NCBI GenBank assembly: GCA_020845995.1
Contig: JADLES010000078.1
Span: 1 to 49,692 of the forward strand
DNA from: Burkholderiales bacterium
GTDB taxonomy: Bacteria > Pseudomonadota > Gammaproteobacteria > Burkholderiales > SG8-39
Direction of reading: 5' to 3'
DNA: 49,692 nucleotides
Every line of letters begins with the position of its first letter. Position 1 is the first letter of the stretch. Below the pieces are notes generated by a model that did not search any database, was not told the DNA's origin, and saw only the letters and a program-made list of their open reading frames with translations. Position numbers and translations under genes: made by a program. This document shows, one piece after another, positions 41,454 to 49,220 of the stretch.

Positions 41454-42235
41454 TGGCAGAACTCAGGACTTCAATCCAGGACGGAGTCGCCACCGTCGTA
41501 TTCTCCAACCCGTCGAAAATGAACGCGATGACACTCGACATGTGGCGGGCGGTGCCGGAGGCGTTCGCCAGGCTCGACGCGGACCCCGCGGTGCGCCTCA
41601 TCGTGTGCGCGGGCGCGGGCGAGAAGGCATTCATCTCGGGCGCCGACATCTCGCAGTTCGAGGAGCTGCGCGGCACGGTCGAGGCGCAGGTCGTCTACAA
41701 CAAGGCGGTCGACGACGCGTACCAGGCGCCGATGAATTGCGCGAAACCGGTGATCGCGCGCATCCGCGGCATCTGCATGGGCGGCGGCCTCGGCTTCGCG
41801 GCGGCCTGCGATCTGCGCATCTGCTCGGAGGACTCGGTGTTCCGCATGCCCGCGGCGCGCCTGGGCCTGGGCTACGGCCCGGCCGGCCTGCGCCGCTTCA
41901 TGAACGTCATCGGCGCGGCGAACACCATCGACATCTTCGCCTCGGCGCGCAGATTCGACGCGCAGGACGCGCTGCGCATGGGCTTCGTGAGCAGGGTGGT
42001 GCCGGCCGCGGAGCTGGAGAAGACCGTCGCCGGTTACTGCGGAATGATCGCCGAGAACGCGCCGCTCACCGTCGCCGCGGCCAAGTACGCCGTGCAACTG
42101 TGGCAGCATGACGAGAAGGACCGCGACCTCGCGCGCGCGATGAAGATGGTGGAAGCCTGCTTCGCGAGCGAGGACCACAAGGAGGGCCGCCGCGCCTTCA
42201 TGGAGAAGCGCGCGCCGGCGTTCAAGGGAAGCTAG
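41453..42235 (+). CDS. Crotonase-superfamily protein lacking both usual catalytic glutamates
   Basis: 260 residues of the enoyl-CoA hydratase/isomerase fold: SNPSKMNAMTLDMW, FISGADISQFEEL, oxyanion loop GICMGGGLGFAAACDLRI, and RRFDAQDALRMGFVSRVV. In classical hydratases the two catalytic Glu are in GGGCEL and PE(I). Here those positions read GGGLGF and PAARL, with Gly and Ala. It is therefore unlikely to be a standard enoyl-CoA hydratase; other crotonase chemistry is more likely. Translationally coupled to the CoA-transferase. Confidence 0.85.
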   Translation: MAELRTSIQDGVATVVFSNPSKMNAMTLDMWRAVPEAFARLDADPAVRLIVCAGAGEKAFISGADISQFEELRGTVEAQVVYNKAVDDAYQAPMNCAKPVIARIRGICMGGGLGFAAACDLRICSEDSVFRMPAARLGLGYGPAGLRRFMNVIGAANTIDIFASARRFDAQDALRMGFVSRVVPAAELEKTVAGYCGMIAENAPLTVAAAKYAVQLWQHDEKDRDLARAMKMVEACFASEDHKEGRRAFMEKRAPAFKGS

Positions 42236-42781
42236 CTAGGGCGCGGGCTTGAGCGAGATGCCGGAGACGCGGTGGCCGCCGGCGAAGCCGAAGTCGCCCT
42301 TGTAGCCGGCGAGCACGAGCTTGGCGAGCGACTGCACCGAGCCCTGCCCGCTGCGAAAGGCGTAGTCCTTCGCCAGCGCCACTTCCGCGCCGCCCGCGGG
42401 CGCGACGAACACCGAGTAGGTCTTCTTCGCCAGGTCGATGACCATGCGCACGCGGTAGACCTTGTTCGCCGAGTAGCCGAGCTTCTGGTCGGCGGCGAAG
42501 ATGGCGCCGTTGCGCACGTCGATGGTGCCGCCGTCGTTGAAGCGCACGATCGCCGCCACGTCGGCGGCCCTGCGCGGCGTGTCCGCCGCGACTCCCGTGA
42601 AGCAGTCGATGTTGTCGGCGAGCGGCATCGCGTCGAAGGCGATCTCGAACGAGCCCTTCTGCGCCTCGGGCAGGTCGAAGCTCTTGAACCCCTGCGCCGA
42701 CTCCTGCGGCTCGGGGATCGGCGCGGCCCAGGCGGGCAGCGAGAGCGCGAGCGCGCAGGCAAATCCGAGGAGACTCTTCAT
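42236..42781 (-). CDS. Exported hypothetical protein
   Basis: 181 residues with signal peptide MKSLLGFACALALSLPAWA. The mature part is beta-rich with FEIAFDAMPLADNIDCFTGV, AIVRFNDGGTIDVRNG, YRVRMVIDLAKKTYSVFVAP and GFAGGHRVSGI, a concanavalin-like (lectin/glucanase) strand rhythm. No catalytic motif seen, no family recognised. It follows another small exported protein by 10 nt. Confidence 0.65.
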   Translation of the reverse strand: MKSLLGFACALALSLPAWAAPIPEPQESAQGFKSFDLPEAQKGSFEIAFDAMPLADNIDCFTGVAADTPRRAADVAAIVRFNDGGTIDVRNGAIFAADQKLGYSANKVYRVRMVIDLAKKTYSVFVAPAGGAEVALAKDYAFRSGQGSVQSLAKLVLAGYKGDFGFAGGHRVSGISLKPAP

Positions 42782-42791
42782 CCCTGCTCCT

Positions 42792-43142
42792 TCAGCGCTT
42801 CAGGGGGATGTCGCCCCAGCCGCAGCGGATCGGGTTGTTGACGGTGAACTTGTCGTCCAGCTTTCCGGCGACGGTGAGCGTATGGCCGAAGGGGTTGACG
42901 AAGGTGGTCTCGAACTTGCCGTCCGCCGACACGTCGGCCTCGATTTCCTGGACGCGGGTGCCGAAGTCGAGCTTGCCCTTGAGTTTGCCGTTCTCCACAT
43001 TGAGTTCGTAGACCATCTTCGGCTGGCAGCGCTCGGGCCGCCCGAGGTTGGGCGCGGCATCGCCGGTCCATTTGCCGCTGGGTGCCTGCGCCATCGCGAG
43101 CGCGGGAATTGCGTAAAGCATCGTGCAGAGAATTCGCTTCAT
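42792..43142 (-). CDS. Small exported hypothetical protein
   Basis: 116 residues with signal peptide MKRILCTMLYAIPALAMAQ. The mature part, APSGKWTGDAAPNLGRPERC, VYELNVENGKLKGKLDFG, FETTFVNPFGHTLTVAGKLD, is a small lipocalin-like or jelly-roll strand pattern with two Cys (PERCQP, IRCGWG). No family recognised. A ribosome site AGGAGG lies just upstream of the ATG (43143-43155 region). Confidence 0.65.
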   Translation of the reverse strand: MKRILCTMLYAIPALAMAQAPSGKWTGDAAPNLGRPERCQPKMVYELNVENGKLKGKLDFGTRVQEIEADVSADGKFETTFVNPFGHTLTVAGKLDDKFTVNNPIRCGWGDIPLKR

Positions 43143-43198
43143 CGGCTCCTCCTGGCCCGAAGTCTAGCGCACCCGGTTGCGCATCGTCGACAAAGTGT

Positions 43199-43210
43199 CA
43201 GAATGGGCCG
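43199..43210 (+). promoter_or_regulatory. CAGAAT exactly 6 nt before the MgtC start
   Basis: TTGCGC (43177-43182), 16 nt, then CAGAAT (43199-43204), GGGCCG and ATG 43211. Both hexamers are present and no Shine-Dalgarno is. A leaderless transcript is suggested. Confidence 0.5.
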
Positions 43211-43912
43211 ATGCACGCCCAGGAAACCGTCTATCTGGAGATCGCGCTGCGGCTGCTCGCGGCGCTCGCGATCGGCGCGCTGATCGGCATGGAGCGCAGC
43301 TACCAGGGCCGCCCGGCCGGGTTCCGCACGCATGCGCTGGTCTGCCTCGCCTCCGCGGTACTGATGCTGGTCACGGTGTACGAGGCGCTGTGGTTCGCCG
43401 GAGCGGGGCAGGCGCGCGTGCAGATCGACCCCACGCGCATGGCGCAGGGGATCATGACCGGCATCGGCTTTCTCGGCGCGGGCGCGATCATCAAGGAGGG
43501 GCTTACCGTCCGCGGCCTCACCACCGCGGCGTCGATCTGGATCACGGCCTCGATCGGCATCCTCGTCGGCATCGGCTTCTACGTGCCCGCGGGCCTCGCC
43601 GCCGCGCTGACCCTGGGCACGCTGTCCCTGTTTCGCTGGATCGAGTCGCGCATGCCCGCCCTTCTCTACTACGACTTCACGCTGCGCGCGGAGGAGTCCC
43701 GCGCCATGCCCGAGGTGGAGCTGCGCCGGTTCCTCGCCCGCCACGGGATGTCGGTGTCGCGATTGAGCTGGCGTTTCCGGCGCGGCGAGGGGGTGGCCGA
43801 GTACCGCATGACGATCCGCGCCGACAGCGAGGCGAGCGTGCAGCGCATGTGCGCGGAGCTGAAGACGCGCGACGAAATCTCCGAGTATCGCGTGGTGCCG
43901 ATCGGCACCTGA
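43211..43912 (+). CDS. MgtC/SapB-family membrane protein
   Basis: 233 residues from ATG 43211. The N-terminal 145 residues are the MgtC membrane domain: LRLLAALAIGALIGMERSYQG, FRTHALVCLASAVLMLV, GIMTGIGFLGAGAII, GLTVRGLTTAASIWITASIG. The soluble C-terminal ACT-like part (YDFTLRAEESRAMPEVELRRFLA) is typical. MgtC proteins help survival at low magnesium, often by acting on the F1Fo-ATPase. Whether that holds here is not shown. Confidence 0.9.
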   Translation: MHAQETVYLEIALRLLAALAIGALIGMERSYQGRPAGFRTHALVCLASAVLMLVTVYEALWFAGAGQARVQIDPTRMAQGIMTGIGFLGAGAIIKEGLTVRGLTTAASIWITASIGILVGIGFYVPAGLAAALTLGTLSLFRWIESRMPALLYYDFTLRAEESRAMPEVELRRFLARHGMSVSRLSWRFRRGEGVAEYRMTIRADSEASVQRMCAELKTRDEISEYRVVPIGT

Positions 43913-43931
43913 GCCCGCGGCCAGCGGGCCG

Positions 43932-44111
43932 CCTTACATCCTGTTGCAACTTCGCACCCAGATGCTCGCGCCGATCGCCCTGTATCCGGATCCGCTGCTG
44001 TCGCAGGTGCTGATGGCCGCGACCCGCCCGCTCGAGGTCATCGAGGTGGCGCGCGCAACGGCAAGCGTTTCGGGACCCGGCGCGAGTCGAACGGCGCGCG
44101 ATGCGCCCTGA
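43932..44111 (+). pseudogene. DUF3300 N-terminal relic
   Basis: The frame MLAPIALYPDPLLSQVLMAA followed by TRPLEVIEVARA is a clear DUF3300 opening. Normal members continue for several hundred residues. Here similarity ends after about 33 codons and the frame stops at 44109-44111. No signal peptide precedes it: the upstream part is only RPYILLQLRTQ. It fills most of the 283-bp gap between mgtC and the SDR gene. Confidence 0.75.
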
Positions 44112-44195
44112 TTCGCGAGACGAGCCGCGCGGCGGAAGCGGGCGCCGATCTTGAATGCGTTACCATGCGCGCTCTTCGGCGCGTGGAGAGCACTC

Positions 44196-44942
44196 ATGGG
44201 CAAGATCGCCATCATCACCGGCGCGGGCAGCGGCATCGGCAAGGCCGCCGCGCTCGCGTTCCTGAAGGCGGGCTGGAAGGTCGCGCTTGCCGGCCGGCGC
44301 AAGGACGCGCTGGAGCAGACCGCCAAGGAGTCCGGCGCCGGCGAGCACGCCTGGTGCGTGCCGACCGACGTCGCCAAGCAGGATTCGGTCAAGGCGCTGT
44401 TCGCCGGGGTCAAGGGCAAGTGGGGCCGCGTCGATGCGCTCTTCAACAACGCCGGCATCAACGCCCCAGGCGCCTCGCTGGAGGAACTCGGCCTCGATCA
44501 GTGGCAGGCGGTGGTGGATGTCAACCTGACGGGGATGTTCCTGTGCATGCAGGAGGCATTCAAGGTGATGAAGGAGCAGAACCCGCGCGGCGGCCGCATC
44601 ATCAACAACGGCTCGATCTCGGCGCACGCGCCGCGCCCGGGTTCGGCCGCCTACACCGCCACCAAGCACGCGGTCACCGGGCTCACCAAGTGCGGGGCGC
44701 TGGACGGTCGCAAGTACGACATCGCCGTCGGCCAGATCGACATCGGCAACGCGCGCACGGAGATGGCGGAACGCATGGCAAAGGGCGTGCCGCAGGCCGA
44801 CGGCTCGATCCGGCCCGAGGCGCTCATGGACGTGGCGCACGTCGGCGAGGCGGTGCTGCACATGGCCGGCTTCCCGGTCGAGACCAACGTGCTGTTCATG
44901 ACCATCAAGGCGACGAAGATGCCCTTTGAAGGTAGGGGCTAA
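44196..44942 (+). CDS. SDR-family NAD(P)-dependent oxidoreductase
   Basis: 248 residues from ATG 44196 with GGAGAG upstream. The SDR elements are complete: TGAGSGIG at the N-terminus, NNAGIN near residue 85, serine in [10 protein letters not shown] and YTATKHAV. A cytoplasmic dehydrogenase or reductase. Substrate unknown. The LOG-family gene starts 7 nt after its stop (or overlaps it, if a TTG at 44926 is used). Confidence 0.92.
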   Translation: MGKIAIITGAGSGIGKAAALAFLKAGWKVALAGRRKDALEQTAKESGAGEHAWCVPTDVAKQDSVKALFAGVKGKWGRVDALFNNAGINAPGASLEELGLDQWQAVVDVNLTGMFLCMQEAFKVMKEQNPRGGRIINNGSISAHAPRPGSAAYTATKHAVTGLTKCGALDGRKYDIAVGQIDIGNARTEMAERMAKGVPQADGSIRPEALMDVAHVGEAVLHMAGFPVETNVLFMTIKATKMPFEGRG

Positions 44943-44949
44943 GGCCCCC

Positions 44950-45693
44950 GTGGCGAAGCGCGCCGGGCCCCGCAAGGTCAAGGCCTACGACAACACGGAG
45001 TTCCTCAACAGCAAGAACGCGCGCGCGCTGCGCATCCTTGCCGAGTATCTCGAGCCGAAGGCACGCTTCGACGAGCACTGCGTCGAGGACACCATCGTGT
45101 TCTTCGGCTCGGCGCGCCTTCGCGAAGGCAACCGCTGGTACGAGGCGGCGCGCCGGCTTGCGTTCCGCCTCACGCAGTGGTCGAAGGCGCTCGCACCCGA
45201 GACGCACCGGCGCTTCGTGGTCTGTTCCGGCGGCGGGCCCGGCATCATGGAGGCGGCGAGTCGCGGCGCCTCGGAAGCCAACGGCATGGCGATCGGCCTG
45301 GGCATCTCGCTGCCACACGAGCAGCACGACAACCGGTGGCTGACGCGCGAGCTGGGGTTCCACTTCCACTACTTCTTCATGCGCAAGTTCTGGTTCGCCT
45401 ACCTCGCCAAGGCGGTGATCGTGTTCCCGGGCGGGTTCGGCACGCTGGACGAGCTGATGGAGGTGGTGACGCTCGTGCAAACGAAGAAGATGCGCAAGCC
45501 GATGCCGATCGTGCTGTTCGGCAACGACTACTGGAACGAGGTGATCAGCTTCGAGGCGCTCGCGCGCCACGGCACCATCGACGCGGAGGACCTGCGGCTC
45601 ATGCACCGCACCGACTCGGTGGACGAGGCCTACGAGTGGGTGAGCGCGCAGCTCATGAAGTTCGCGCTCGGCAGCCCGGGGGCGATGCTCTAG
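44950..45693 (+). CDS. LOG-family (TIGR00730-like) nucleotide-processing protein
   Basis: 247 residues from GTG 44950, which has AAGG 5 nt upstream. TTG 44926 is an alternative giving 8 more residues. Signature: VFFGSARL near residue 50, CSGGGPGIMEAASRGA, and the PGGFGTLDELMEVVT motif (PGGxGTxxE) of the LOG/lysine-decarboxylase-like family. These hydrolyse nucleoside monophosphates, including cytokinin precursors in plants and AMP in bacteria. The longer form with the R(K)FWFAYLAKAV helix is typical of proteobacteria. Confidence 0.88.
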   Translation: MAKRAGPRKVKAYDNTEFLNSKNARALRILAEYLEPKARFDEHCVEDTIVFFGSARLREGNRWYEAARRLAFRLTQWSKALAPETHRRFVVCSGGGPGIMEAASRGASEANGMAIGLGISLPHEQHDNRWLTRELGFHFHYFFMRKFWFAYLAKAVIVFPGGFGTLDELMEVVTLVQTKKMRKPMPIVLFGNDYWNEVISFEALARHGTIDAEDLRLMHRTDSVDEAYEWVSAQLMKFALGSPGAML

Positions 45694-45697
45694 CGCC

Positions 45698-46534
45698 TCA
45701 GGCGCCGCCGCGGAAGAAGCCGTTCAATTCGGCGTTGCCGAGCACGCCCTCGAAGCGGTCGAAGCGGCCCTCGTCCGCGATCTGCTTCGCCGCCGCGATG
45801 AAAGCGTGCATCGCGACGCGCGACAGCGTGCCGCCTACGCTGATGCGCCGCACCCCGAGCGCGGCGAGATCGGACACGGTGTAGCCGAAAGCGCCGAAGT
45901 TGAGGAAGTTGACCGGCTTGCCGCCCGCGGCCTTGACGACCGCCGCGATCTGCTCGCGGCTGCGGATGCCGGGCGCATACAGGCAGTCGGCTCCCGCCGC
46001 GGCGTAGGCCTCGATGCGCCGGACGGTCTCGGCGAGCTCCGGTCGGCCGCGGATGAAACCCTCGGTGCGCGCGGTGAGCAAGACCTGCCCTCCGGCCGCG
46101 TCGACCGCGGCGCGCGCCGCCTTCACTCGTGCGAGCGCAAAATCGAACTCGTAGAGCGGAAAACGGTCATGCTGCGGTGAGTCCTCGATCGACAGGCCCG
46201 CGACGCCGGCGTCGATGCAGCGCTCCACGTTGCGCGCCGCCCGCTCCGGATCGTCGGCGAAGCAATTCTCGAAATCCGCGTTGAGGGGGATGTCCGTCCC
46301 CTGCGCGAGGTCGCGGTAGTGCTCGAGCACTTCGTCCAAGGGCACGCCGCCATCTGGCCGTCCGCGCGAGTGCGCGTAGCCCGCGCTGGTGCTGGCGATC
46401 GCCTGGAAGCCCAGCCCCTGCAGGTAGCGCGCCGTGCCGAGGCTCCAGGGATTCGGGATCACGAAGCACCCCGAGCCGTGGAGGACCCGGAACGCGCCGC
46501 GCTTTTCGGCGATGGTCGGACGGGCGTCGCTCAT
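45698..46534 (-). CDS. Isocitrate lyase/PEP mutase-superfamily protein
   Basis: 278 residues of TIM-barrel type. FVIPNPWSLGTARYLQGLGF, IASTSAGYAHSRG, the metal-site LNADFENCF and IEDSPQHD, then LLTARTEGFIRG and ADCLYAPGI follow the PEP-mutase-like family in order. The lysine-cysteine active site of isocitrate lyase (KKCGH) is absent. The branch includes oxaloacetate and methylisocitrate-like lyases and many members of unknown substrate. It begins 15 nt after the stop of an FAA-hydrolase-family gene and may be co-transcribed with it. Confidence 0.85.
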   Translation of the reverse strand: MSDARPTIAEKRGAFRVLHGSGCFVIPNPWSLGTARYLQGLGFQAIASTSAGYAHSRGRPDGGVPLDEVLEHYRDLAQGTDIPLNADFENCFADDPERAARNVERCIDAGVAGLSIEDSPQHDRFPLYEFDFALARVKAARAAVDAAGGQVLLTARTEGFIRGRPELAETVRRIEAYAAAGADCLYAPGIRSREQIAAVVKAAGGKPVNFLNFGAFGYTVSDLAALGVRRISVGGTLSRVAMHAFIAAAKQIADEGRFDRFEGVLGNAELNGFFRGGA

Positions 46535-46549
46535 GCAATGGCTCCGGTC

Positions 46550-47419
46550 TCAGCCCACGGTGTTGCGCAGCAGCCCGATCCCGGGAATCTCCGTTTCCAG
46601 CACGTCGCCCGCCTTCAGGAACTCGGGCGGCGTGCGCGCGTGGCCGACGCCCGCCGGCGTGCCGGTGGAGATGATGTCGCCGGGCTCGAGCGTCAGCCCG
46701 GCCGAGAGCTCGGCGATGATGCGCGGGATCTTGAAGTACATGTGGCGCGTGTTCGAGTCCTGCTTGACCACGCCGTTGACGCGCGTGATGACGCGCAGGT
46801 CCCACCAGTCCTTGACCTGGTCGGCGGTGACGATCCAGGGGCCCATCGGGCAGTGGCCATCGAGGCTCTTGCCCTTGAACCACTGCTGGCCGTGCCGCCT
46901 CTGCACCTCGCGCGCCGAGACGTCGTTGATCACCGTGTAGCCGAACACGTGCCTCATCGCGTCGGCTTCCTTGATGTTCCTGCCGCCGCGGCCGATGATC
47001 ACCCCGAGCTCGACCTCCCAGTCCACCTTCTCGGTCACGCCCGCATGCAGCGGAATCCGGTCGTACGGCCCGGTCACCGCGAGCGGCTGCTTGGTGAAAA
47101 AGGTCGGGTGCGCGGGCAGCTCGACGCCGGGTGCGCGCGCCTTCGCGCCCTCCTCGAAATGCTCCAGGTAATTCCAGCCCACGCAGAACACGTTCTTGCG
47201 CGGGCGCGGGATCGGCGCGAGCACGCGCACCGAGGACAGCGGGATGGACCTGGTCTTTCCCTTCAGGACCTTTCTCGCCGTGGACACGCCCTTCGACCCC
47301 TGCTCGATCAACGACAGCATGTCCTTGAACTGCAGGTCGACGAGCTGTTCGTCGTCGCGCATGGCGCCTACGCGCGGCGCCGAGCCGCGCTTTTTCGACT
47401 GGTAGGTCAGCAATCGCAT
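46550..47419 (-). CDS. Fumarylacetoacetate hydrolase family protein
   Basis: 289 residues from ATG 47419 (MRLLTYQSKKRG), with GGGGGAAA upstream. The FAH fold is plain: FCVGWNYLEHFEEG, FFTKQPLAV, VDWEVELGVIIGRGGRNIKE with its metal-binding Glu, VINDVSAREVQ, CPMGPWIVTAD, IISTGTPAGVG. Members include acylpyruvate hydrolases and 2-hydroxyhepta-2,4-diene-1,7-dioate isomerases. Divergent from the 2-hydroxyacid oxidase gene by 25-46 bp. Confidence 0.9.
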   Translation of the reverse strand: MRLLTYQSKKRGSAPRVGAMRDDEQLVDLQFKDMLSLIEQGSKGVSTARKVLKGKTRSIPLSSVRVLAPIPRPRKNVFCVGWNYLEHFEEGAKARAPGVELPAHPTFFTKQPLAVTGPYDRIPLHAGVTEKVDWEVELGVIIGRGGRNIKEADAMRHVFGYTVINDVSAREVQRRHGQQWFKGKSLDGHCPMGPWIVTADQVKDWWDLRVITRVNGVVKQDSNTRHMYFKIPRIIAELSAGLTLEPGDIISTGTPAGVGHARTPPEFLKAGDVLETEIPGIGLLRNTVG

Positions 47420-47444
47420 CGGTTTCCCCCTTGAGTGATCCCGA

Positions 47445-48548
47445 ATGATAGCCTTGGGGCCCTCGATGAACGCGCCCCGGACGGAAGAGTTTCTCACTCT
47501 GCAGGAGATCGTCGCCGCGGCGCGGCGCAACCTCGCGCCCGGCCCCTGGAGCTACCTCGTCGGGGGCGCGGAGACCGAGACCACGGTGCGCCGCAACCGC
47601 CTCGCGCTCGATTCCATCGGCTTTCGCCCGAGGGTGCTGCGGGACGTCAGTCGCATTGATTCTTCCGCAGGTTTCTTTGGTGGCGGAATTCGCCTTCCCG
47701 TGTTGCTCGCGCCGATCGGCGGTCTGGAATCGATCGTCGAGGGCGGCGCGGCGGCGGCGGCGCGCGGGGCGGCGCAGTTCGGCGTGCCGCAGATGCTCTC
47801 CTCGGTGTGCCAGCCGGGACTGGAGGCGACCGCCGCCGCGGCGGACGCGCCGCGGGTGTTCCAGCTTTACGTGCGCGGCGACGACGCCTGGGTGGACGAG
47901 CACGTGAAGCGGGCGCTCGACCATGGCTATTCGGCGTTCTGCCTGACGGTGGACGTGGCCATGTACAGCCGCCGGGAGCGCGACCTCGTCGGCCGGTTCG
48001 TTAAGCCCTGGCGCGCCGCCGCGCCGGCGGGCAGCACGTATCAGTCAGGACTGTCCTGGGCGGAGGTGAAACGGTTCAAGGAGCGGCACGCGGTGCCGCT
48101 CATCATCAAGGGCATCGCCACGGTCGAGGACGCCGAAATTGCCCTGGAGCACGGCGTGGAAGTGATCTACGTCTCCAACCACGGCGGCCGCCAGCTCGAC
48201 CACGGACTGGGCAGCGCCGCGGTGCTGCCGGAGATCGTGCGCGCGGTCGGCGGGCGCGCCGAGGTCTGGGTCGACGGCGGCTTCATGCGCGGCACCGACA
48301 TCGTCAAGGCAATCGCGCTGGGCGCGAAGATGGTGGGCCTGGGGCGGTTGCCCTGCCTCGGCCTCGCCGCCGCGGGCGTGCCGGGCCTCCTGCGTACGCT
48401 GGAGATCCTCGAGAACGAGGTGCAGACCTGCCTCGGCCTGCTCGGCGTCACCTCCTGGGCCGAGCTGACCCCGCGGCACGTCACCGCCGCGCCGCCCGTG
48501 GGCGAGCACGACGTTTTCAGCGCCTTCCCGCTACTGGGCGGACCCTAG
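47445..48548 (+). CDS. FMN-dependent alpha-hydroxy-acid oxidase/dehydrogenase
   Basis: 367 residues from ATG 47445; ATG 47466 (MNAPRTEEFLTL) is equally possible. TIM barrel of the lactate/glycolate oxidase group: YLVGGAETETTVRRNRLALD, LLAPIGGLESI, FQLYVRGDD, VPLIIKGIAT with the flavin lysine, the catalytic His in SNHGGRQLDHG, and VWVDGGFMRGTDIVKAIALGA. It oxidises a 2-hydroxy acid to the 2-keto acid. Codons at 47653-47690 are A/T-rich against the rest of the gene. Confidence 0.9.
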   Translation: MIALGPSMNAPRTEEFLTLQEIVAAARRNLAPGPWSYLVGGAETETTVRRNRLALDSIGFRPRVLRDVSRIDSSAGFFGGGIRLPVLLAPIGGLESIVEGGAAAAARGAAQFGVPQMLSSVCQPGLEATAAAADAPRVFQLYVRGDDAWVDEHVKRALDHGYSAFCLTVDVAMYSRRERDLVGRFVKPWRAAAPAGSTYQSGLSWAEVKRFKERHAVPLIIKGIATVEDAEIALEHGVEVIYVSNHGGRQLDHGLGSAAVLPEIVRAVGGRAEVWVDGGFMRGTDIVKAIALGAKMVGLGRLPCLGLAAAGVPGLLRTLEILENEVQTCLGLLGVTSWAELTPRHVTAAPPVGEHDVFSAFPLLGGP

Positions 48549-48556
48549 GTCCGCCC
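48536..48556. terminator. 9-bp GC hairpin over the stop codon between convergent genes
   Basis: GGGCGGACC-CTA-GGTCCGCCC: perfect 9-bp stem, 3-nt loop containing part of the TAG. It lies between the convergent oxidase and SYLF genes. No U-tract follows, so termination is inferred. Confidence 0.5.
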
Positions 48557-48565
48557 CCGGGGAGC

Positions 48566-49132
48566 CTACTTCGCGTCGGCCTTGTAGGTGAACTTCTGCG
48601 TGCCGACCGAGGCCTCGGCCATCGCGCCGCCGGTCGGACGCGCGAACACGACCACGCCGTCGCGGTAGTTCGCGGCGTCGGCGCCGCCCGCCTTGACGAT
48701 CACCAGCGAGACGCCGCCGGCGAACTCGAACTTGTTCTGCTTGAAGCGCTCGAGCGCGGCCTGGTTCTCGAAGAAGATGATTTCGCTGAACTCCTGGATG
48801 CCGATCTGCAGTCCGACGCTGCCGAAGCCGACCGAGACGAAGCCGACCACCCTGCCTTTCTCGAACACTTCGCCGTCGCCGGCGCCGCCGCCGACGATGA
48901 AACCCGCCTTGCCCACGCGCGGGAACACCGCGTAGCCGACTGAATTCTTGAAAAAACGATCGATGCCCGGATCGGTCTTCTTGTAGGAATCGATCATCCT
49001 CACCACGTCCGCGTGCACTTCGGCGCGGTGCGCGGCCGGGTCCTTCTCCTTCTTCTGCGCCGAGACGGTGCCGGGCAGCAGCGCTGCGGCAAGTACGAGA
49101 GCGGTGGACAACGAGAACAGTCTGCGGATCAC
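48566..49132 (-). CDS. SYLF/YSC84-domain exported protein
   Basis: 188 residues from the GTG at 49132, which has AGGAGG six bases upstream and begins a clean signal peptide (VIRRLFSLSTALVLAAALLPGTVSAQ). The mature part is the SYLF lipid-binding domain: VGYAVFPRVGKAGFIVGGGAGDGEVFE, VGFGSVGLQIGIQEFSEIIFF, VIVKAGGADAANYRDGVVVFARPTGG. Bacterial members are periplasmic and probably membrane-binding. Function not established. The 88-bp gap to ettA shows TGTAGTG twice (TGTAGTG-TTGCG-T-TGTAGTG on the minus strand) and otherwise nothing. Confidence 0.88.
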   Translation of the reverse strand: MIRRLFSLSTALVLAAALLPGTVSAQKKEKDPAAHRAEVHADVVRMIDSYKKTDPGIDRFFKNSVGYAVFPRVGKAGFIVGGGAGDGEVFEKGRVVGFVSVGFGSVGLQIGIQEFSEIIFFENQAALERFKQNKFEFAGGVSLVIVKAGGADAANYRDGVVVFARPTGGAMAEASVGTQKFTYKADAK

Positions 49133-49220
49133 GATGGACCTCCTGATGGTAAAGGCACTACAACGCAACACTACAGGATCCGGTTGACCGCGCCACCCCG
49201 GTCCGTCCCGCGCACCCGCC

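Noticed and set aside
44926-44949. TTG at 44926 as start of the LOG-family gene
   Set aside because: It would overlap the SDR gene, whereas GTG 44950 has AAGG at proper spacing.
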